Source of the DNA: an uncultured Flavobacteriaceae bacterium
GTDB lineage: Bacteria > Bacteroidota > Bacteroidia > Flavobacteriales > Flavobacteriaceae
Direction of reading: 5' to 3'
DNA: 64,000 nt
Assembly (NCBI GenBank): GCA_943789465.1
Contig: CALSUF010000003.1
Span: 216,331 to 280,330 of the forward strand
The notes beneath the pieces are model-generated. The model was not told the DNA's origin, searched no databases, and saw only the letters and a list, made by a program, of their open reading frames with translations. The first letter of the stretch is position 1. Each line of letters begins with the position of its first letter. Shown here piece by piece: positions 1 to 8,900 of this stretch. The position numbers were made by a program, and so were the translations under genes.

Positions 1-1
1 A

Positions 2-898
2 ATTCCTTATTCTTCTAGTTCAATAGATACCTGGGATGTTATTTATCAAAGTGATGCGGATGTTTCCATCTCAGGAAATGTGGTTTTAATTTATGGATAT
101 GATGATACTGATAATGTTACAAAAAATGATCGTACACGCGAGATTAGTTTACAACAAGTCGGGTCATCTTACATAGGGCGTTGGAATAGAGAACACGTAT
201 TTGCGAAATCTCGAGCAAACCCCGATTTAGAAACGGATGACCCTGGTCCAGGAACAGATGTTCATAATTTGAGAGCAGCCGATGGTCAGATGAATCGTTA
301 CAGATGGAACTTTGTTTTTGGAAGTGGATCCGGTAATTCGATTCAAATTGATGATAATTTCTATCCTGGAGATGAATTTAAAGGAGATGTAGCCCGAATT
401 ATTATGTATATGTACTTACGCTACCCAACACAATGTGAGCCTGTCAATATAGGAGCTGGTGATACAACCTACGCTACCGATATGCCTGATATATTTTTGG
501 AATGGAATGAAGAAGATCCTGTTTCTGATTTTGAACGCAACCGAAACGATGTTATTTTTTCTTATCAAGGCAATCGAAATCCGTTTATTGACAACCCCTA
601 TTTAGCAACTCTTATATGGAATGGTCCAATTTCAGAAGATTTATGGGGATTACTTTCTACACCAGATTTAGATTTTAAATCTGTATTTATTCATCCAACT
701 ATCGCTCAAGACTATGTGTATGTAGAAGGTTTAGAACTGTTTGATGGCTCTGTTAAAATATACAATCAGTTAGGTCAAGAACTAGAATATGAATTAGAAG
801 GAAATAAAATAAATGTTTCTAGCTTGTCCAAAGGAATGTATTTAATTCATATTCAAGATAGAAATCAAACAAAATTATTTAAGTTTTTGGTGTATTGA
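2..898 (+). CDS. Secreted endonuclease I family nuclease with T9SS type A sorting domain (5' end outside window)
   Basis: The frame is open from base 2, so the start and signal peptide lie upstream of the window. The visible part carries the endonuclease I (EndA/NucM-like) signature: WNREHVF near 182-202 followed by GPGTDVHNLRAADG near 247-290. This is the beta-beta-alpha-metal style core in which the His of the REH motif is the expected catalytic residue. The last ~70 residues (from about 690) form a small beta domain ending in the GMYLIHI...KLFKFLVY pattern typical of T9SS type A C-terminal sorting domains. The protein is therefore probably secreted by the type IX system and degrades extracellular DNA or RNA. 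It converges with the thioredoxin-like gene 43 bp downstream, with no clear hairpin between them. Confidence 0.85.
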   Translation: MPYSSSSIDTWDVIYQSDADVSISGNVVLIYGYDDTDNVTKNDRTREISLQQVGSSYIGRWNREHVFAKSRANPDLETDDPGPGTDVHNLRAADGQMNRYRWNFVFGSGSGNSIQIDDNFYPGDEFKGDVARIIMYMYLRYPTQCEPVNIGAGDTTYATDMPDIFLEWNEEDPVSDFERNRNDVIFSYQGNRNPFIDNPYLATLIWNGPISEDLWGLLSTPDLDFKSVFIHPTIAQDYVYVEGLELFDGSVKIYNQLGQELEYELEGNKINVSSLSKGMYLIHIQDRNQTKLFKFLVY

Positions 899-941
899 TT
901 GCCTTAGATTTTTGTTAGTTTTCATTTCAATTGACCTCTTA

Positions 942-2366
942 CTAATTTATGAGTTTTAAATAATCTTGTGGGTCAATATCTTTGGCGATGATCATTTTAT
1001 TTTTATCTAATAAATAAAACACAGGGGTTTGTTCGATGTTGTATAGCGTTTGGTAATCTACATCTATTTGCGAATAATTTCCACTGACCTCTTTTGCAGG
1101 TGACACATGATTCCACGAGCTCAACTGATGAGTCTCAATGAATTTTTTCCATTCTGTGTTCACATCAGTGTTCATGTTTACAGCATAAATAGAAAGGTCT
1201 AAATTTTTCCATTCGTTTTTGTGTAAACGGTTAATTCTTGGAATCTCGGTCTGACAATGTCCGCAAGTGGGGTCCCAAAAAACAACGACAGTATAATTGG
1301 CGCTAGTGGTGTGTAAATAAAGTGGGTTACCATCCATAGAATTCATAAACAACTCCTTTGCTTTGGATCCTAGTTGATTATGCTCTAAATGTCGTGCCTT
1401 TGAGTTAAAAAGTTCCTTTTGAACCAAGGGAAGCCAATGATATGTTTTGTTTTTAAAATACCTAGTGTATAAATTTAAAAATATACGATCGTGCCCCATT
1501 TGTTTCGGAGCTATGTATTGGTCTAAAAAATACATGCTCATGTATTTAAACATATCGTTTTCAGTAGAATAGGCTTCATCTAAAATTTTGATAATCTCAT
1601 CTGAAATTGCGTCCACAGTTTTGGCAACAAAAAATTCAAAGTATTTAGAAAGTTTGGGTTCTAAAAAAGGACTTCTCAATAAACGACTGTCTTTGAAATC
1701 AATGCCTTTAAAATAATTGTTTTTTAAATAAGAAATAGAGTCCTTTTTAGTTGCTAATTTTTGATTTTTTGTAAGCGATGAAAAATCGTCTATTGGCTGC
1801 GTTAATTTAAATAAAAGAGCTAAAGTATTTGCGTGTGATAAAACATAGTTTCGTTTATAATTTTTAATTTCTTCTTCAACAGTTTTAATTTTTTCTTGAA
1901 CGAAAAACTTTTCTTTTTGGGCATCGATAGTTGTAGTAGATTGTTGTAACAATTGGATTTGCGTTTGTTTTGATTTCAAAAAATAATTAAAGTCCCTAAA
2001 GTCTATATTTAGTGGAGAATTATAAATTTTTGTTTTTGAAGGGTCTTTGGAGTTGGGCTCTATTTTGAACTGCTGAACATCATCCATTAGAAATTCAAAT
2101 TCTATTTCTTTTGAATTATTTAGAAGCATGTAGATTCCGCTTACATAGTTATCGGTTTTCTTAAAAGTGAGTTTACCGGTACTATCTGCGGCCACAGTAT
2201 CTAGAAGCGTTTGATACTTCCCGTAGTGGCTAGCGAGGTAAAAAGACTTGTTTTTGTAAGCATCTGATTGAAACTCCACAACACACCCGGAATCTTTAGT
2301 TGCTGTTGTACTGCAGTTAGTGAGACTACAAAAAATTAAAAATTTCCAAAAAAACGAAATATTCAT
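942..2366 (-). CDS. Thioredoxin-like (TlpA/ResA-type) lipoprotein
   Basis: 474 residues. The N-terminus has a hydrophobic segment followed by a lipobox ending in Cys18 (SLTNC), so it is probably a periplasm-facing lipoprotein. Residues ~30-350 form a helical, DUF4369/DUF5106-like region often found ahead of thioredoxin domains in Bacteroidota. The C-terminal ~115 residues are a thioredoxin fold with the redox motif CGHC (Cys368 and Cys371) in FWDPTCGHCQTE and a cis-Pro loop TPV near 448. The expected role is thiol-disulfide exchange in the envelope; the substrate is not visible. A -7 box lies at 2385-2392. It stands alone on the minus strand between the nuclease and the giant surface gene. 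Confidence 0.85.
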   Translation of the reverse strand: MNISFFWKFLIFCSLTNCSTTATKDSGCVVEFQSDAYKNKSFYLASHYGKYQTLLDTVAADSTGKLTFKKTDNYVSGIYMLLNNSKEIEFEFLMDDVQQFKIEPNSKDPSKTKIYNSPLNIDFRDFNYFLKSKQTQIQLLQQSTTTIDAQKEKFFVQEKIKTVEEEIKNYKRNYVLSHANTLALLFKLTQPIDDFSSLTKNQKLATKKDSISYLKNNYFKGIDFKDSRLLRSPFLEPKLSKYFEFFVAKTVDAISDEIIKILDEAYSTENDMFKYMSMYFLDQYIAPKQMGHDRIFLNLYTRYFKNKTYHWLPLVQKELFNSKARHLEHNQLGSKAKELFMNSMDGNPLYLHTTSANYTVVVFWDPTCGHCQTEIPRINRLHKNEWKNLDLSIYAVNMNTDVNTEWKKFIETHQLSSWNHVSPAKEVSGNYSQIDVDYQTLYNIEQTPVFYLLDKNKMIIAKDIDPQDYLKLIN

Positions 2367-2384
2367 ATTGTCATTTATTTAAAA

Positions 2385-2392
2385 CAAAACTA
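2385..2392 (-). promoter_or_regulatory. -7 promoter element of the thioredoxin-like gene
   Basis: The minus strand reads TAGTTTTG, an exact match to the Bacteroidota -7 consensus TAnnTTTG, 19 bp ahead of the start codon at 2366. The upstream -33 box is only weakly recognisable. Confidence 0.5.
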
Positions 2393-2586
2393 AGAACTTT
2401 TAAGAATCAAAACGTAGTTTTAGCTAAATAATTGGTCTGAAGTTAATTTTATTATCGCCAAGAATCAACCTTCTCTAATAATGGATTTTCAAGAATTTAA
2501 ATGATTTTTATATATTATAATTCAAGATTTAGTAATTAGTTTCCTTCATTATTTCAGAAAACCATCAAAGTTATTAACAATTTTTT

Positions 2587-2594
2587 TATATTTG
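2587..2594 (+). promoter_or_regulatory. -7 promoter element of the giant surface-protein gene
   Basis: TATATTTG matches TAnnTTTG exactly and lies 37 bp ahead of the ATG at 2632. It supports that ATG over an in-frame TTG at 2608, because transcription would begin near 2601. The -33 box is not clear. Confidence 0.55.
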
Positions 2595-2631
2595 TTCATA
2601 AAATCAATTGACTAATCTTTACTCATTTAAG

Positions 2632-2940
2632 ATGAACAAAATAAATTTAATAGGACTTTTATTATTTACGACTACTCTTAGTGTATTTGCAAATACTAAC
2701 GAAACAGTCAAAAGCAATTTTCTTATAAACCAGTTTGAGACTTCAAATGTTTCAGCTATTCCTTCAATAGCAACACAACCACAGCCAACTCTTGATGTTT
2801 GTCTTGGAGATGCAATAGCATTGTCTGTAGTAGCATCACCTGGAACAGGAACTGTTAGTTACCAATGGCAAAAAGATGGTGTTGATATCGGTGCTGAAAC
2901 AGCGGCTAATTTGAACATATCGGTCTACAACAGCAACTGA
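2632..2940 (+). CDS. Giant surface protein, fragment 1 (signal peptide and start of first Ig-like domain)
   Basis: 102 residues from ATG 2632 (MNKINLIGLL...), with a signal peptide cleaved near SVFANT. It then enters an Ig-like domain (CLGDAIALSV...YQWQKDGVDIG). The frame ends at TGA 2938-2940, but the Ig fold continues in the +1 frame from 2924 (TDGGVYQCIVTDDDGS), including the expected second Cys in YQC. Removing one G of the GG at 2922-2923 restores a continuous Ig-like domain. This piece holds the only export signal of the giant protein. Confidence 0.75.
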   Translation: MNKINLIGLLLFTTTLSVFANTNETVKSNFLINQFETSNVSAIPSIATQPQPTLDVCLGDAIALSVVASPGTGTVSYQWQKDGVDIGAETAANLNISVYNSN

Positions 2941-5900
2941 TGGTGGCGTATACCAATGTATAGTTACTGATGATGATGGTTCTGTAACATCTTCTACATC
3001 AACAGTTACCGTCAATAGTCTACCAACGATAGGTATTACGGGAAACCTCATTATATGTGAAGGTCAAACAACGACTTTAACTGCTAGTGGAGCTTTAAAA
3101 TACGATTGGGGTAGTGGTTTTACAAATGTAGCGGCATTTGATGTAACGCCATCTGCAACTTCAAACTATGTTGTCATTGGAGAGGATTCAAACGGCTGTG
3201 TAGCCTCTAATTCTGTTCAAGTTCAAGTGAGTCCATTACCAGCAGCGTCAATAACGTCAAATGCATCTGTGTGTTCTGGGGCAGATGCTCAATTTATAAT
3301 TACAGGAACTCCAAATGCAGTAGTAACCTATAAATTAAATTCAGGAGTTGATACAGATGCAACGTTGAATAATTCAGGAACTTTTAGTGTCACGATCCCA
3401 ACGGCTTTATCAGATCAAACACTTAGCTTAATTAAAGTTGCTAATTCAACTTGTGAAACAATTTTATCAGCCTCTGAGACTGTGTTAGTCAACCCTATTC
3501 CTGCAATGCCCGCAGTTTCTAGCCCAATAACGTATTGCCAAGATGACATTGCAATAGCTCTTTCCGCAACAGGAACGGATTTAAAATGGTATTTAGCTTC
3601 AACGAGCGGAGCACCATTATCTGAAGCGCCCACTCCAGAAACTTCAAACCCTGGAGAATTTTTATATTATGTGAGCCAAACAATAAACGGATGTGAAAGT
3701 CCAAGAGCTGAAGTTAAAGTTCAAGTTAATGTCATTCCTTTAATTTCAATTTCTGGAAGTGATACGATTTGTCTTGGAGAATCTACAACCCTTAATGCAG
3801 CAGGAGCTATTTCTTATGTTTGGAGCCCAGGCGGTGAGACGACTTCGACAATAACGGTTTCTCCAACTTCCAATACAATATATTCCGTTACTGGAACCGA
3901 TGCAGATGGTTGTTCCAGTTCTGAAACCCTAACAGTTATTGTAAACGCTGTGCCAACAGCTAGTTTAAGTGTTTCAGGTCCAATTTGCTCAGGAGATGAT
4001 GCCCTATTTTCGATCACAGGTTCGGCAAATGCAACAGTGGTTTATTCAATTGATTCTGGTGCTGATCAGTCCGTGGTACTAGATAGCAGCGGTTTGGCTA
4101 GCATTTCAGAAACTAATCAAGTCTCCGATGTTGAAATGCGTCTTGTTTCGGTCAATAACGCGGAGTGTACGGTTGCACTGTCAGATTTGGAAACCATAAC
4201 TGTGAATCCCAACGCTACTGCCCCTGCAGTAAACAGCCCTATCGAGTATTGCTTAAATGAAACGGCTACAGCGTTAACAGCAGCATTTAATACTGGAAAT
4301 AGTTTAGTTTGGTATGATTTTGATGGGACACAGTTGCCCTCATCGCCTACTCCCCAAACTTCAAATGCAGAATCTCTCACTTATGAAGTGAGTCAAATTA
4401 ATGCCTTCGGATGTGAGAGTCCACGTTCTCAAATTACAGTTATTGTAAAACCATTACCACAAGCACCTTCTGTAGTTGCGTCTGAAGTTAATTTGTGTTT
4501 AAATGAAGCTGCATCCCCTTTAGATACTTCAGGAATTTCGAATCCACGGTGGTATGATGCACCGACAGCAGGAAATTTTCTAGGAACTACACTGACCCCA
4601 GTCACAACTTCTCTTGCGACTACTGATTTTTACGTGAGTCAGACTATTGATGGTTGCGAAGGTCCACGTACACAAGTTGATGTGATTGTAAATTCAGTAC
4701 CAAGTGCTCCAGCAGTACCATCTACTTCCGTTTTTTATTGTAAAAATGATACAGCAACTCCTTTAACAGCGATTACTTCAACAAGTGGAACTTTAAATTG
4801 GTATTTAGTTGCTTCTGGTGGTATTGGATCCCTAACTCCTCCTAGTATAGATACTAATGCAGTCGGAACAAACACCTATTATGTGAGTGAAACAAATAAT
4901 TTAGGGTGTGAGAGTTTACGAACAGCAATCACAGTAACTATTGATGATATTCCTTCGACACCAACTGTTGGGTTAGTCACAAATCCGAGCTGTTCATCCT
5001 CTACTGGAAGCGTAGAATTATCTAATTTGCCGGCAGGAAACTGGACAGTAACCAACATTACAAATGGCACAACCTATTCTAATTCTGGATCAAATCCATA
5101 TACAGTAAGTGGTTTAAATTCTGGAACATATACATTTTCAGTTTCTAATGGTACTTGTGAGTCCCTAGCAACAAATTCGGTCACTATCAATCCAATTCCA
5201 GTTCAGTCTGCACCTGTTGTCGGAACACTTGTTCAGCCTTCGTGTACAACATCTACAGGCTCAGTAACTTTAACGGACTTACCTTCAACAGGAAATTGGA
5301 CCTTAACTAGAGTCAGTGATAATGTTTCGATAACAGACTCAGGTACAATTCGAACAATTTCTGGACTTCCTTCTGGAACCCATAATTATACAGTAACAAA
5401 TTCTCAAGGCTGTACTTCTGTCGCGTCTCTAAATATAGTTATAGATGCCCAACCAACACTTCCAAATGCACCCATTGCGAATGCGCAATCATTTTTAGAA
5501 TCGGATTCAGCTACGATTTCAAATTTACAAATATCGAGCTCTGGATCTCCAGTTTGGTACAATCAAGCAGTATCCGGAACTCAAATTGCGAGCACTTTTA
5601 CTTTAGTTACCGGAGATTATTTTGCGGCACAAATTGATACTAGTGGTTGTGAAAGTGTAAATAGAACAACCGTTTCGGTTACTATTTTTCCGACTTCGGT
5701 TGGTGGAAGTGTTTCTGGAACCACAACAGTTTGTAGTGGAACAAATTCTACTGTATTGACTTTGTCAGGTCATACAGGAAGCATTATCAGATGGGAATCC
5801 TCTCCTGTAGTAGATTTTTCATCGGGAGTTATAGCAATAAGCAATGTTAGTACTACCTATACAGTCACAAATACCACATCAGATATTTATTATAGAGCCG

Positions 5901-8900
5901 TGTTGCAAAGTGGTTCAGCTCCTGAAGAGTTTTCAACGCCTGCATTTGTGCAAGTTTCTCAACCTAGTAATGGAGGTGTTCTTACAGCAACCAATTCATC
6001 AATTTGTGAAAATAATGTTGGAGGAGTCATCAATTTAGCTTTTGAAGTTGGGACAATTATCCAATGGCAAGAATCAACTGATAATGGAGCAAGTTGGTCG
6101 ACTATCTTTAATACAATCAATAGTTATTCGGTTCCTGTATTGACCCAAACTACTATATTCAGAGCAGAAGTTCAAAACGGTAGCTGCCCCCCTTCATTTT
6201 CTAATGAGGTGGAGATTGTTGTGAATCCTGCGCCTTCTATTACCGCCATCCCAAACCAACTTAAGTGTTTAGGAGATACCGATACTTATGGGGAAGCTTT
6301 TATAGCAAACCATTCTTATGCTTGGTATACAAATTTGGGCGGGAGTCCAACAGTTCCTTTTAGTACCCTTAACCAGGTTACTCTTAATTTCGATCAAGAA
6401 ACGACACAAGTTTTTACTTACAGAATTACAAACGACACTACGAATTGTTTTATAGAAGAGACTTTTGAAATCGTCACTGACCCCTTGCCAATTGCTCAAG
6501 TCATTTCGGATGCATCAATTTGTGAATTTGACTCTATTAACGTAGGAGCCGCTTCGGTTCTAGGACATACGTATAATTGGAGTAGTATCCCTGTTGGATT
6601 TACATCAACGTCTTCAAACCCATTGGTAACACCAACAGTAACAACAACTTATATTTTAACTGAAACTACACCAAACGGCTGTACTGAAACAAATCAGGTA
6701 GTTGTGACCATGCAGCCAGAACCTGTAATTTCCATTACTAATGGCCCTGCTTTTGATATTTGTGAAACACCATCGACGTCCATTCAACTCCAATCAACTG
6801 TAACAAATTTTGATACCTCAACTATAGTCTGGTCTAACGATGTTGGCTCTGGAGATTTTAGCGATCCGAATATTTTAAACCCAACTTATACGCCAAGTGC
6901 TGCTGATATTTCAACTGGGTTTGCAACGTTAAGACTCACAGTCACTGGATTAGGGCCCTGTACACAAACCTACTCAGATACAATTACCATTAATATAGAC
7001 GCGATTCCTACTGCAAATGCAGGTTCAGATGTTATTACATGTGGTACAGACCCTGTAACTCTAGATGCTACGGGGACTTTAAATGCAGCGTCTTTAGTAT
7101 GGACATTACCCTCAGGAATTACAGGAACTTTAAACTTAGGAGATCCCTACAACCCTGTTTTTACACCAAGTATTGCCGATATAAGTTACGTTGGACCTAT
7201 TACGCTTACTCTAGAAGCGTTTTCTGGAAATACATGTCCAAGTACAATAGATACAGTTGATATTCTTATTACTCCACCTCCAATTGTTGATATTGCACCT
7301 ATAGAGGCTAACATTTGTGACGGTTCTAATTACACATTTTCACCAGGTCAAGTAGCGGTAACGAATGGAGTGCCAGGTACATATGCTTGGACTCGATCCG
7401 GAGATGGAACGTTTACGTCTACAAATTCTTTAACGACTACATATATCCCTGGGGCATCTGATATTTTAAATGGTACGGTTACCTTGACGCTTACGGCTTC
7501 AGGAAATAGCCCTTGTTCAGCTCCAGTTACAGATGATTTAATTTTAAATATTATAAAAGCACCGATCGTCGATGCAGGCCCTGACAGTTTAGCTTGTGAA
7601 GGTCCGATAAACATTGTTGGCGCTGCGATTCAAAATGCAGGTTCCATATTATGGACGGTTGATCCTGGAACAGGAAACGGATTTTTTATTGATCCCACGG
7701 TTCAAAATCCAATTTATGTTCCTGCTGCGACCGATTTAAATTCTACTGTGACTCTTCTTGTAAATGTCACGCCTATGAACGCCTGTGGTCCAGATGTTCA
7801 AGATTCTGTGCTCTACACAATTAATGCAGCACCAACTGCTGTGGCGGGTGGCGATGCGACCATTTGTGAAAGCAATAACACCTATCAATTACAATCAACG
7901 GTAGCAAATGAAAATTTAATTACTTGGACTTCAACAGGATCAGGTAGTTTTGATAATGTAAATACCGAAGATCCTATTTATACACTCAGCCCAGGAGATA
8001 AAATTAATGGATCGGTCAGTTTTACGGTTACAGGAACTCAAGCAGGTTGTGCAGCTGCTTCCGATACAATGGTTTTGACCATTCAAAAAAATCCGATCGC
8101 CAATGCGGGGACGACATTGCAAATTTGTGAAGGTGAGTCTGTTACAATTAGTGCAGCAACCGCACAGTTTTCAAATACAACCAATTGGACCCAAAGTGGT
8201 GGTTTAGGAACTTTTATAAATACCTCTACTTTAGCCCCTACCTATAATTCTGCTTTAGGCGAGTCCGGTACTGTTAATTTGACTTTAACAGCAGATGCGA
8301 TTGCTCCATGTACAGTGCCTTCTACATCCCAAACAGAAATCATAATTACTGCGAAACCACAAGTTGATGCCGGTACTGATGCTCAAATATGTGAAGGCGA
8401 CTCTTATACGATTAACTCAGCGACCAATACAAATACTGCTGGATTAATATGGACTACCAATGGTAACGGTACGTTTCAACCAGGTTCCGAATTAACATTA
8501 ACACCAACCTATATCCCTGGTTCTTTTGATATAAATTTAGGGACAGTCACCCTTACGCTTACGGGACTAGAAAACTTTCCTTGTAATGCAGCTGCTGAAG
8601 ATTCAATGGTTCTGACAATCAACAAGATACCGGAAATTACGTTTATTAATCCAAATGTAGATTTGTGTGTGGATACTCCCAATTTTCCAATTGCTAATAT
8701 TGTTTTAGATCACTACGATACCTTGTTATGGGAAACCTCAGGAACCGGTAATTTTGGAGGTTTGGAAACGACCGAAACACCAACGTATTTTCCAACCCCT
8801 GCCGATTATGAACTTGGTGTGGTGACACTGACATTAACCGCTTCAAGAACGCCTTTAAATTGTAATTCTTCAACACAAGACACAATTACACTTAATTTTA